NCBI GenBank assembly: GCA_963734085.1
Contig: CAVTFT010000017.1
Span: 248,001 to 312,000, forward strand
Direction: 5' to 3'
From: CAIWHR01 sp963734085
GTDB lineage: Bacteria > Pseudomonadota > Gammaproteobacteria > Burkholderiales > Casimicrobiaceae
Length of the DNA: 64,000 nucleotides
Shown here: positions 35,064-43,403 of the stretch, one piece after another
Position numbering within the stretch: the first letter of the stretch is position 1
Layout: every line of letters begins with the position of its first letter
Notes under the pieces: generated by a model
Database searches by the model: none
What the model was told of the DNA's origin: nothing
Seen by the model: the letters and a program-made list of their open reading frames with translations, nothing else
Position numbers and translations under genes: made by a program

Positions 35064-35114
35064 AGCGCCTTGCCGACTGACCCGCCGTAGCTCGCAATAC
35101 GCGGCCCCGAGACG

Positions 35115-36506
35115 ATGCGAAACCCGCTCACCCTCTACGACAACTACGAACGCAAATTGCGGCCGTTCGCGCCGCTCCATCCGCACGGCGAGGTCGGCCT
35201 CTATACCTGCGGTCCGACGGTCTACGACTACCAGCACATCGGCAACTTCCGGACGTTCCTGTTCGAGGACGTGCTGAAGCGGGTGCTCGAATGGAACGGC
35301 TATCGCGTGAGGCACGTGATGAACATCACCGACGTCGGCCATCTCGTTTCGGACGCCGACGAAGGCGAGGACAAGATGGAAAAGGGCGCCCGCCGGACGG
35401 GCAAGTCGGCGTGGGAGATCGCGCAGCTCTACACCGAGGCGTTCCTCGCCGACATAAAGGCGCTCAACATTGAGCCCCCGACGGTGCTGCCGAAGGCGAC
35501 CGACCACATCGCCGAGCAGATCGCCTTCATTGCCGACATCGAAAGGAACGGCTACGCGTATCGGACGGGGGACGGGATCTACTTCGACACGGCCAAGCAG
35601 AAGGATTACGGCCATCTCGCGCGGCTCGACGTCAAGGGCCTCGAAGCCGGCAAGCGCGTGGAGCAGGGCGAAAAGCGGCACATCACCGACTTCGCCTTGT
35701 GGAAGTTCTCGCCGCCGGGCGAGCGCCGGCAGATGGAATGGGACAGTCCGTGGGGAAAGGGTTTCCCCGGCTGGCACATCGAATGCTCGGCGATGGCGCA
35801 GAAATATCTCGGCGACTACTTCGACATCCACTGCGGCGGCGAAGACCATATTCCCGTTCATCACACGAACGAGATCGCGCAGACCGAGGCGCGGGTCGGG
35901 ACGCGGCTCGCGAACTTCTGGCTGCACGGCTATTTCCTGCTTCAGAACGATGCGAAGATGGCGAAGTCGGCCGGCGAGTTCCTGCGCCTCGCGTCGCTCA
36001 CCGAGCGCGGCCTTGACCCGCTCGCCTATCGCTATCTGTGCCTGACCGCGCATTACCGGAGCCAGCTCAACTTCACGTGGGACGCGCAGGATGCCGCGGC
36101 CGTCGCGCTCGACCGGATGCGTCAGGGCGTCTATGCGCTGCGTGACGCGGCTGTCGCAGAACCCGACGCACAGCGCATCGAGCGCTTTGACAACGAGGTG
36201 AACGACGACCTCAACACGCCGCGCGCACTGGCGCTCGCGTGGGACGTGCTGCGCGGCGACTTGCCGCCCGCAGTTCGACGGGCGACGCTCGTTGCGTTCG
36301 ATCGCGTGTTCGGGTTGGGTCTTGCGACGTGGGCGCCCAAGGAGGAAGCGATACCCGACGACGTGAAGGCGCTCGCCGAGGCGCGGGCGGCCGCGCGCCG
36401 CGCAAAGCAATGGGCCGAGGCCGACCGGTTGCGCGGCGCATTGCATGCAGCGGGCTGGGAGATGGAGGATCAGCCCGACGGCTACGCGCTGAAGCGGCGC
36501 GGCTGA
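35115..36506 (+). CDS. cysS: Cysteine--tRNA ligase
   Basis: 463 residues. The zinc site begins at YTCGPTVYDYQHIGN, which also holds the HIGH-type motif (HIGN). Further zinc ligands are in GWHIECSAMAQKYLG and HCGGEDHIPVHHTNEIAQ. The KMSKS loop reads KMAKS (DAKMAKSAGEFLRL). NITDVGHLVSDADEGEDKME near residue 75 is a pattern I associate with a divergent CysRS clade rather than the usual betaproteobacterial type. The C-terminal anticodon-binding region is short. Confidence 0.94.
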   Translation: MRNPLTLYDNYERKLRPFAPLHPHGEVGLYTCGPTVYDYQHIGNFRTFLFEDVLKRVLEWNGYRVRHVMNITDVGHLVSDADEGEDKMEKGARRTGKSAWEIAQLYTEAFLADIKALNIEPPTVLPKATDHIAEQIAFIADIERNGYAYRTGDGIYFDTAKQKDYGHLARLDVKGLEAGKRVEQGEKRHITDFALWKFSPPGERRQMEWDSPWGKGFPGWHIECSAMAQKYLGDYFDIHCGGEDHIPVHHTNEIAQTEARVGTRLANFWLHGYFLLQNDAKMAKSAGEFLRLASLTERGLDPLAYRYLCLTAHYRSQLNFTWDAQDAAAVALDRMRQGVYALRDAAVAEPDAQRIERFDNEVNDDLNTPRALALAWDVLRGDLPPAVRRATLVAFDRVFGLGLATWAPKEEAIPDDVKALAEARAAARRAKQWAEADRLRGALHAAGWEMEDQPDGYALKRRG

Positions 36507-36522
36507 GCATGGAACGGCGCCG

Positions 36523-37536
36523 ATGAAGCTCGCGACACTCCGGAACGGCACGTGCGACGGACAATTGGTCGTCGTGTCCCGCGATCTCGCGCGCTGTGTC
36601 GCCGTTCCCGAGATCGCGCGCACACTGCAGGCGGCGTTGGACGACTGGGACAAGGTCGCCCCGGCGCTCTCCGCGATTTTTGCCGAGCTCACCGCGGGAC
36701 GGCTCTCCGACGCCGAACGGTTCGATCCGCGCTCGGCGATGGCGCCGTTGCCCCGTGCCTATCAGTGGGTCGATGGATCCGCGTACGTCAATCACGTGGC
36801 GCTCGTCCGGCGCGCGCGTGGCGCACCGATGCCGCCGGAATTCTGGACCGATCCGCTGATGTACCAGGGCGCGTCCGACAACATGCTGGGCGCGGGCGAC
36901 GACATCGTGCTTGCCGACGAGGCCTGGGGAATCGACTTCGAAGCCGAGGTCGCCGTGATCATCGGCAACGTTCCGTTGGGCACACCGGCCCCGGACGCGC
37001 TCCGGCATATACGATTGCTGATGCTCGCGAACGACGTGAGCCTGCGCAACCTCATTCCGGCGGAACTTGCGAAGGGCTTCGGCTTCCTGCAGTCGAAGCC
37101 GGCCTCGTCATTCTCTCCGGTGGCGGCCACCCCCGACGAGCTCGGCGCCGCATGGCACGACGGCAAGGTGCACCTGCCGCTCGTTTCGCATCTCAACGGC
37201 GCGCTGTTCGGGCGGCCGAACGCCGGTGTCGACATGACGTTCGACTTTCCCACGTTGATCGCGCACGCCGCGAAGACGCGCGAGCTCGAAGCCGGCACCA
37301 TCGTCGGTTCCGGCACAGTGTCGAACACCGAAGCGGGCGGACCCGGACGGCCGGCCGCCGCCGGCGGTGTCGGCTATTCGTGCATTGCCGAGCAGCGGAT
37401 GGTCGAGACGATCCTCACCGGTGTCGCGACGACGCCGTTCATGCGCTTCGGCGATCGGATCCGCATCGAGATGGTCGATGCCGAGGGTCGCTCCGTCTTC
37501 GGCGCAATCGACCAGGCCGTCCGCAAACCAGGGTAG
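36523..37536 (+). CDS. Fumarylacetoacetate hydrolase family protein
   Basis: 337 residues. The N-terminal domain (about 1-75) precedes the FAH fold, with AYVNHVALVRRARGAPMPPEFWTDPLMYQG, GIDFEAEVAVIIG (metal-ligand Glu pattern), NDVSLRNLIPAELAKGFGFLQSKP and GTIVGSGTVSN. The AELAKGFGFLQSKPASSFSP stretch is typical of the fumarylacetoacetase-like branch that cleaves C-C bonds of aromatic catabolites. It starts 16 nt after cysS. Its last 18 codons lie in a tandem duplication, so a second copy of the C-terminal coding end follows the gene. Confidence 0.9.
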   Translation: MKLATLRNGTCDGQLVVVSRDLARCVAVPEIARTLQAALDDWDKVAPALSAIFAELTAGRLSDAERFDPRSAMAPLPRAYQWVDGSAYVNHVALVRRARGAPMPPEFWTDPLMYQGASDNMLGAGDDIVLADEAWGIDFEAEVAVIIGNVPLGTPAPDALRHIRLLMLANDVSLRNLIPAELAKGFGFLQSKPASSFSPVAATPDELGAAWHDGKVHLPLVSHLNGALFGRPNAGVDMTFDFPTLIAHAAKTRELEAGTIVGSGTVSNTEAGGPGRPAAAGGVGYSCIAEQRMVETILTGVATTPFMRFGDRIRIEMVDAEGRSVFGAIDQAVRKPG

Positions 37537-37935
37537 CAGCGCGAGGCTGCGAACAGGGGGACGCGCGAGCGGCGAGCAGGGGCCCCGTGCCGAAGGCCTG
37601 GGGATGCGAGCCATCGCGAGTCGCGTTCGGAGGCCGACGGCGCGGTCGTGCGCATTCCTCGGCGGTGCGGAGGCCGAACCACGCGCCCGGCGCGCGGGTG
37701 CGACCGGCCGAGGGTCGCTCCGTCCTCGGCGCAATCGACCAGGCCGTCCGCAAACCAGGGTAGCGGCGCGAGGCTGCGAACAGGGGGACGCGCGAGCGGC
37801 GAGCAGGGCCCCGTGCTGAAGGCCGGGGGATGCGAGCCATCGCGAGTCGCGTTCGGAGGCCGACAGCGCAGTCGTGCGCATTCCTTGGCGGTGCGGAGGC
37901 CGAACCGCGCGCCCGGCGCGCGGGGTGCGACCGGG
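37481..37935 (+). repeat. Two-copy 227-bp tandem duplication including the 3' end of the FAH gene
   Basis: Copy 1 (37481-37707) and copy 2 (37708-about 37935) match almost base for base with a few substitutions and 1-nt indels. Each begins CCGAGGGTCGCTCCGTC and includes the coding end GAIDQAVRKPG and its TAG. The period is not a multiple of three. Confidence 0.9.
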
Positions 37936-38168
37936 CCGGGGCGGCCGAAACCCGGCTTCGCCGGTCCGGGCCCATGCGGCTCGTCGCGCGGCGACCGCTT
38001 TCAGACCCCGATTTCACCGCTTCGTCGCTTGCGTCTTGAGCGTCTCATCGCGCCTGCCTACGATCCAACCTGACAAAGGCGAACGGCCGGGCAAGGAACC
38101 TGAATCCGGAATTGCGACTTGCCGCATCCAACGCCCGAACCACAAGAAAACTGAACCAGGAGATCACC
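37936..38168. other. Intergenic stretch after the duplication
   Basis: Non-coding as far as I can see. It holds a GC-rich inverted repeat around ACCCGGCTTCGCCGGT (about 37969) without a T-tract, and the upstream region of the small membrane-protein gene. No confident promoter found. Confidence 0.4.
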
Positions 38169-38540
38169 ATGAACGCGTATCGCACCGAAGCCCCGTCCCT
38201 CCGCATCGCTTTCGGGGTTGCCGCCGTCGCCCTGACCGCGCTGACGATGAGTCTTGCCATCGTCGTGCCCGCGAATCTGGAGCCCGCAGCGTCCGAGGCT
38301 CTGGCGCTGGCGACACCGAGCGCGCACGTGACTGAAGTTTCGATCAGCCCCGCGGTCGTCGACGTGGTTCTGTACCGTGAGCACAGGAGCGCGCCGGAAA
38401 CCACGCGCAGCGCGTTGACGACGCGGCAGCCGGCGCGCGCTGCCCGGGCAGTCCCCGCCCAGACACGTGTCGCGCCCGCCGCTGCCAGCACGATGGTCGA
38501 ATGGCGGTGCCCGTCGACGGTCGACGGCCACGACGTGTAG
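38169..38540 (+). CDS. Hypothetical small membrane-anchored protein
   Basis: 123 residues, not recognised. One hydrophobic segment (AFGVAAVALTALTMSLAIVVPA, about residues 14-35), then an Ala/Thr/Arg-rich tail ending WRCPSTVDGHDV. The start has AGGAG at a good distance (CCAGGAGATCACC ATG) and a strong terminator follows, so it is probably a real, monocistronic gene. It faces the anti-sigma/ECF locus. Confidence 0.6.
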   Translation: MNAYRTEAPSLRIAFGVAAVALTALTMSLAIVVPANLEPAASEALALATPSAHVTEVSISPAVVDVVLYREHRSAPETTRSALTTRQPARAARAVPAQTRVAPAAASTMVEWRCPSTVDGHDV

Positions 38541-38593
38541 CCCTCGAAACCTCCCCCAGCGGTTCCCGGCGCACCCATCGACGGGCGACCGCG

Positions 38594-38630
38594 GAAGGGC
38601 CGGACGTTCGCGTCCGGCCCTTTCCTTTTC
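38594..38630 (+). terminator. Intrinsic terminator with UUCG loop
   Basis: A perfect stem of about 12 bp, AAGGGCCGGACG and CGTCCGGCCCTT, closes a TTCG tetraloop (38607-38610), followed by TCCTTTTC. It lies about 55 nt after the small membrane-protein gene. Confidence 0.88.
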
Positions 38631-38691
38631 TGCGAGCGCTTAACTCGGAAAAACGGAGTGAGGGGGCGCCGTTTCGTGCCTGCGACTCGGG

Positions 38692-39420
38692 TCAGTAGAG
38701 TTGTTGCACGCCGCCTGAATACAGGATGGGCCCGGTCGGCTTGCCTGTGGGCGAGCCTCCGGCCGGTTCGAGGCTGACGGCGAGCGCCGGAACGCTCTGG
38801 AACGCGATCCCCGCCGGTGCGCCCAGCGCAACGCGCGCAATCCCCGACGCGGGGATCAGACCCAGCGACAGCGGGGCCTTGCCCTCCGGCAGCGCCCATA
38901 GCTCCAGCGCCTGATCGGCGGCGACGGAGACGGGGACGAGCGCCTTGATCGTCAGGTAGCGGCCGCTGCGATCTGCCGAGGCGACAAGCACGGGCTTCGC
39001 GTCGGCGCCGGCAAGGACGGCGACGATCATCTCTTGCGTTCGCTCGATCCGCGGGGCGAGCATCATCACGCCCAGCGCGAACGCCAGCGCAAAGCCGGCG
39101 AAAGCCAGGCCGCGCCACAGCGCAAGGCTCGCCCACCACGGGGTGGCCCCTTTGGGCGCCGATGACGCCGGAACGCTTCGGGCCAAATCCAGCCGCGCCC
39201 GGATCCCGTCCCAGACGCGCGGCGAAGGCGTGATGCCGGGGACGCCCTCCGCCAGCGCGGCGAGGCGCCATTCCCACGCCTTCAGGGCGGCGGCAACCGT
39301 GGCGTCGCGCTCGCCGACGCGGGCGAGCCGCCGTCGCGCGCGCGGCGACAACGTCCCCAGCGCATATTGGGCGGCAAGCGCATCGAGGCGGGCGGCGCGA
39401 TCGGGGCGGGAGAGATCCAT
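38692..39420 (-). CDS. Anti-sigma factor, RskA/anti-sigma-K type
   Basis: 242 residues. The N-terminal cytoplasmic anti-sigma domain is at about 8-60 (LDALAAQYALGTLSPRARRR). A single membrane helix at about 100-122 (LWRGLAFAGFALAFALGVMML) precedes the periplasmic RskA domain with RYLTIKALVPVSVAADQALELWALPEG and ALAVSLEPAGGSPTGKPTGP. It starts 10 nt after the sigma gene, the usual sigma/anti-sigma pairing. Because that sigma gene is frameshifted as read, its partner may be non-functional. Confidence 0.9.
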   Translation of the reverse strand: MDLSRPDRAARLDALAAQYALGTLSPRARRRLARVGERDATVAAALKAWEWRLAALAEGVPGITPSPRVWDGIRARLDLARSVPASSAPKGATPWWASLALWRGLAFAGFALAFALGVMMLAPRIERTQEMIVAVLAGADAKPVLVASADRSGRYLTIKALVPVSVAADQALELWALPEGKAPLSLGLIPASGIARVALGAPAGIAFQSVPALAVSLEPAGGSPTGKPTGPILYSGGVQQLY

Positions 39421-39430
39421 GGCGGGTCCG

Positions 39431-40025
39431 TCAGAGGACGAATCCTGCGTGGTCGAGGCACGCTTTCAGGCGCGCGAGCCCGCGCCGGACCCACGATTTG
39501 ATCGTGCCTAACGGCTGCCCGAGATGGTGCGCGACCTCGGCGTGGCTGAGTCCCTGGTAGAACGCCAGGGCGATCGCCTGCTTCTGGCCGCCTTCGAGCG
39601 CGTCAACGCACTCGCGGACCGACTGCGCCTCGGCGGGCCGCGAGCAGCATCTCGACGGGCGTTCGCCCCTCGGCCGGCAGGTCGAGCTCGGGGTTGTCGT
39701 CGTCATCGCGCGTGAGCGTCACGGTATCGGGCTCGCGCCGGCGCAGGCGGTCGAGGCAGCGATTGCGGACGATGCTCGCGAGCCAGGTCTGGGGTTGGCT
39801 CTTGGCTGGCGAATAGCTGCCCGCGTGGTGCCATACGCTGACGAACGCCTCCTGCAACGTCTCCTCGGCCGTGGCCGGTTCCCTCAAAATACGCAGCGCT
39901 ACCGCGTACAGATGCGCGGAGGTTTGCCGGTAGAGCTCGGCGAACGCTGCCTGGTCGGCCAGCGCCGTGCGTGCGAGCAGCCCGGCAAGCGCGTCGCTCC
40001 GGGCAGACGGGGTCGACTCGGCCAT
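39431..40025 (-). pseudogene. ECF sigma factor gene, frameshifted
   Basis: Frame 1 from ATG 40025 encodes sigma region 2 (AFAELYRQTSAHLYAVALRI, AEETLQEAFVSVWHHAGSY, PQTWLASIVRNRCLDRLRRR) and continues through EGRTPVEMLLAARR to a stop at 39603. Region 4 (VRECVDALEGGQKQAIAL, SHAEVAHHLGQPLGTIKSWV) lies in another frame ending at 39431. Removing one C in CTCGGCG (39629-39635) would restore ...LLAAREAQSVRECVDAL. Either a recent mutation or a sequencing error in a GC run. A SigK-type ECF, probably partner of the RskA-like factor. Confidence 0.85.
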
Positions 40026-40050
40026 CGCGGACAGGCGCCGACGGGCGCGT

Positions 40051-40608
40051 TCAGGCGCCGCGGCGCCGATCCCTTTGCCAGAGCACGTCGCCTCGGCCCG
40101 CCGCGTGATTGAGCGTGCGGGCGAGGACGAACAGCAGATCCGAGAGACGGTTCAGGTACCGGCGCAACGGCTCATGCACGGCGTCGCTTGTCGCGAGATG
40201 AACGACCGCGCGCTCGGCCCGGCGGCAAACCGTGCGCGCGACGTGCGCGAGCGCTGCGGGCCGCTCGCCTCCGGGCAGGACGAATTCCTTCAACGGCGCG
40301 AGATCGGCGTTGAACCGCGTCACCGCCTCCTCGAGTCGCAGGACGTGCGCGTCGGTGATCGCCGACGATCCCGGAATCGACAGCTCGCCGCCCAAGTCGA
40401 ACAGATCGTGCTGGGTCACGACGAGCGCATCGCGGACGCTTGCCGGCAACGCCTCGGCGAGGAGGACGCCCAGCGTCGAGTTGAGCTCGTCGACCTCGCC
40501 GATCGCAACGACGCGCGCCGAATCCTTCGCGACGCGTGCGCCGTCGCCGAGCCCGGTCGTGCCGTCATCGCCGGTCTTGGTGACGATCCTCGATAGTCGA
40601 TGTCCCAT
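40051..40608 (-). CDS. Cob(I)yrinic acid a,c-diamide / cobalamin adenosyltransferase, PduO type
   Basis: 185 residues. N-terminal ATP-binding motif TKTGDDGTTGLGDG, then VDELNSTLGVLLAE, FVLPGG and the conserved C-terminal RRAERAVVH and YLNRLSDLLFVLAR. It transfers the adenosyl group of ATP to cob(I)alamin. Start ATG 40608. It lies 25 nt upstream of the ECF sigma gene on the same strand. No cobalamin riboswitch is visible in its leader. Confidence 0.93.
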   Translation of the reverse strand: MGHRLSRIVTKTGDDGTTGLGDGARVAKDSARVVAIGEVDELNSTLGVLLAEALPASVRDALVVTQHDLFDLGGELSIPGSSAITDAHVLRLEEAVTRFNADLAPLKEFVLPGGERPAALAHVARTVCRRAERAVVHLATSDAVHEPLRRYLNRLSDLLFVLARTLNHAAGRGDVLWQRDRRRGA

Positions 40609-40941
40609 GATTTTTCGCGTGAATGCCGCCGGCGTCGCCGTCGCCGGGGCAGCATACGAGATGCGGCCCGACGCAGCAAGCAGCGGCAGGACACCTGCGC
40701 GAGCAGGGCGAGCCAAGGCCCGAAGGGCGCGTCTCGCGAGCGCGGGTGGCGGCCGACCTCGACGCGCAACGCAAAGACGGAACGGCGCGGAGGACACCTG
40801 TGCGAGCAGGGCGAAGCCAAGGCCCGAAGGGCGCGTCTGCGAGCGCGGGTGGCGGCCGACCTCGACGCGCAACGCAAAGACGGAACGGCGCGGAGGCCGC
40901 GCGGACGTATCATTCGGGTTCCGCCCCTTTCGTCACGTCGC
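40609..40941. other. 333-bp divergent intergenic region with tandem repeats
   Basis: Lies between the adenosyltransferase (minus) and the acyl-CoA synthetase (plus). It contains the 103-bp tandem duplication described separately and must contain both promoters; no convincing -35/-10 pair was found and no coding frame looks protein-like. Confidence 0.5.
40689..40894 (+). repeat. Two-copy 103-bp tandem repeat
   Basis: Copies start at 40689 and 40792 with GGACACCTG and share nearly all bases, including AAGGCCCGAAGGGCGCGTC and ACGCGCAACGCAAAGACGG. The stretch GCGAAGCCAAGGCCCGAAGG of copy 2 recurs with one change at about 56760. Confidence 0.9.
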
Positions 40942-42591
40942 ATGGCCGCCATGAAGAGCCCGAATCCGTTCGAACGCGATCTCGACCGCAACGCCGCCAA
41001 CTACACGCCGCTCTCGCCGCTGTCGCTCATCGCCCGCACCGCCTACACGTACCCACTGCATCTCGCCGTCGTCCACGGCGACCGCCGCTACACGTGGGCT
41101 GCGAGCTACGCGCGCTGCCGCCGCCTCGCCTCGGCGCTCGTCACTGCCGGTGTCGGCGTCGGCGACACCGTCGCGCTGATGGCCGCCAACACGCCCGAGA
41201 TGTTCGAGGCGCATTTCGGCGTGCCGATGTCGGGCGGCGTACTCAACACGCTCAACACGCGGCTCGACGCCGAGGCGATCGCGTTCATGCTGGAGCACGG
41301 CGGGGCCAAGGTGCTGATCACCGACACCGAGTTCGCGCCGACGGTCGAAAAGGCGCTTGCGCTGTGCGCGACGAAGCCGCTCGTCTTCGACATCGACGAT
41401 CCGCTGGGGCCGGGCGGCAAGCGGCTGGGCAAGACCGATTATGAAACCTTCATCGCCGCGGGCAACCCCGATTTCCGGTGGGTGCATCCGGCCGACGAGT
41501 GGAACGCGATCTCGCTCAATTACACTTCCGGCACGACCGGCAACCCGAAGGGCGTCGTCTATCACCATCGCGGCGCGTACCTGAACGCGCTGTCCAACAT
41601 CATCGACTGGGGGATGCCGCGGCACGCCGTCTATCTGTGGACGCTGCCGATGTTCCACTGCAACGGCTGGTGCTTCCCGTGGACGATGGCCGCCAACGCC
41701 GGCGTCAACGTCTGCCTGCGCAAGGTCGACGCCCAATTGATTCTGGACGCGATCCGCACGCACAAGGTCACACATTATTGCGGTGCGCCGATCGTCCACC
41801 TGCTGCTGATCAACGCGCCCGACGAGATGAAGGCCGGCATCGATCACGTCGTCCACTGCTTCGTCGCCGGCGCTGCGCCCCCGGCGGCGGTGATCGAGGG
41901 GATGGAGCGGATGGGCTTCGACATCACGCACGTCTACGGTCTCACCGAGACCTACGGGCCCGCGGCGGTGTGTGCGAAGCACGCCGAATGGGACGGTCTC
42001 GACATCGGTGCGCGGACCGAGCGCAACGGCCGCCAGGGCGTCCGCTACACCGTCGCGGAAGGCATGACGGTGATGGATCCCGATACGATGGAGCCGGTGC
42101 CGTGGGACGGCGAGACGATGGGCGAGATCATGTTCCGCGGCAACATCACGATGAAGGGCTATCTCAAGAATCCGAAGGCGACCGAGGAAGCATTCGTCGG
42201 CGGCTGGTTCCATTCCGGCGACCTGGCCGTGATGCAGCCGGACGGCTACGTGAAGATCAAGGACCGCAGCAAGGACATCATCATCTCGGGCGGCGAGAAC
42301 ATCAGCTCGCTCGAAGTCGAGGACACGCTGTACCGGCACCCCGCGGTGCTCGCGGCGGCGGTCGTCGCGCAGCCCGATCCCAAATGGGGCGAGACGCCCT
42401 GTGCGTTCGTCGAGCTGAAGCCGGGCGCCACCACGACCGAGGCCGAGCTGATCGCGCACTGCCAGCAACACCTCGCGCGGTTCAAGGCCCCGAAGAAGGT
42501 GCTGTTCGGCGATCTGCCGAAGACGTCGACCGGAAAGATCCAGAAATTCATGCTGCGCGAAAAGGCCAAGTCCTCGAGCGCGATCGAATGA
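40942..42591 (+). CDS. AMP-dependent acyl-CoA synthetase (fatty-acid type)
   Basis: 549 residues. AMP-binding P-loop NYTSGTTGNPKGVVYHHRG, then TLPMFHCNGWCFPW (a pattern of the medium-chain and AAE-type branch), YGLTETYGPA, the hinge GWFHSGDLAV and KDRSKDIIISGGENISSLEVE, and the catalytic Lys in PKTSTGKIQKFMLR. It activates a carboxylic acid to its CoA ester; chain length is unknown. Starts ATG 40942 or 40951. Followed 14 nt later by an enoyl-CoA hydratase. Confidence 0.93.
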   Translation: MAAMKSPNPFERDLDRNAANYTPLSPLSLIARTAYTYPLHLAVVHGDRRYTWAASYARCRRLASALVTAGVGVGDTVALMAANTPEMFEAHFGVPMSGGVLNTLNTRLDAEAIAFMLEHGGAKVLITDTEFAPTVEKALALCATKPLVFDIDDPLGPGGKRLGKTDYETFIAAGNPDFRWVHPADEWNAISLNYTSGTTGNPKGVVYHHRGAYLNALSNIIDWGMPRHAVYLWTLPMFHCNGWCFPWTMAANAGVNVCLRKVDAQLILDAIRTHKVTHYCGAPIVHLLLINAPDEMKAGIDHVVHCFVAGAAPPAAVIEGMERMGFDITHVYGLTETYGPAAVCAKHAEWDGLDIGARTERNGRQGVRYTVAEGMTVMDPDTMEPVPWDGETMGEIMFRGNITMKGYLKNPKATEEAFVGGWFHSGDLAVMQPDGYVKIKDRSKDIIISGGENISSLEVEDTLYRHPAVLAAAVVAQPDPKWGETPCAFVELKPGATTTEAELIAHCQQHLARFKAPKKVLFGDLPKTSTGKIQKFMLREKAKSSSAIE

Positions 42592-42605
42592 GACCGGAGG
42601 CCCCG

Positions 42606-43403
42606 ATGAACGCCCCTCTCGAATCCGCAGTGCAACCGCTCGTCCTGCGGCAGGACGAAGGCGGCGTCACCACGATCACGCTGAACCGCCCGGCGCAGTT
42701 CAACGCCATCAATGGCGCGATGCTGACCGAGCTCAAGGCCACGCTCGACGCGATCGCGACCGACGCGTCGGTCCGCGTCGTCGTGATCGGCGGTGCCGGC
42801 CGCGCGTTCTGCCCGGGGCACGACTTGAAGGAAATGCTCGCGAACTCGACCGAGCCGTTCCTGTCCGACCTGTTCCGCCGCTGCTGCGAGGTCATGCTGT
42901 CGATCCGGCGCCTGCCGCAGCCGGTAATTGCCCGGGTCCACGGCATCGCGACGGCCGCCGGCTGCCAGATCGTCGCCGCCTGCGACCTCGCGGTCGCCGA
43001 AGAAGGGGCGCGGTTCGCGACGTCGGGAATCAATTTCGGGCTGTTCTGCGCGACGCCCGGCGTGCCGGTCTCGCGCAACGTGTCGCAAAAGCGCGCGTTC
43101 GAGATGCTGATAACCGGCGAGTTCATCGATGCCGCAACTGCGCTCGACTGGGGACTCGTCAATCGCGTGGTTCCGGAGGATCGCCTCGACGACGAGGTCG
43201 CCGCGCTCGCAAGAACGCTGATCGAGAAGCCGCGGGCCGTGCTCGCCGCCGGCAAGCGCTTCTTCTACGACCAGCTCGAGCGCAAGCTCGAAGATGCCTA
43301 CGCTGTGGCGAGCGCCGAGATCACGCGCAACATGCTGGGGGCCGATGCACAGGAAGGTGTCGGCGCGTTCGTCGACAAGCGCAAGCCGCGCTGGGAACTC
43401 TAG
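42606..43403 (+). CDS. Enoyl-CoA hydratase/isomerase family protein
   Basis: 265 residues of the crotonase fold. Oxyanion-hole segments are GAGRAFCPGHDLKEM and GIATAAGCQIVAACDLAVAEE, with FATSGINFGLFCATPGVPVSRNV and the conserved late EKPRAVLAAGKRFF. The GHDLKE form fits the branch often annotated as enoyl-CoA hydratase in degradative operons. ATG 42606 has a GGAGG site. It forms a two-gene operon with the acyl-CoA synthetase. Confidence 0.92.
   Translation: MNAPLESAVQPLVLRQDEGGVTTITLNRPAQFNAINGAMLTELKATLDAIATDASVRVVVIGGAGRAFCPGHDLKEMLANSTEPFLSDLFRRCCEVMLSIRRLPQPVIARVHGIATAAGCQIVAACDLAVAEEGARFATSGINFGLFCATPGVPVSRNVSQKRAFEMLITGEFIDAATALDWGLVNRVVPEDRLDDEVAALARTLIEKPRAVLAAGKRFFYDQLERKLEDAYAVASAEITRNMLGADAQEGVGAFVDKRKPRWEL

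Noticed and set aside
37481..37935. CRISPR array or IS element as explanation of the repeats
   Set aside because: Only two copies, 227 bp long, no spacers, no transposase and no terminal inverted repeats.
40609..40680. Cobalamin riboswitch before the adenosyltransferase
   Set aside because: No B12-box-like sequence or expected hairpins seen in the leader.
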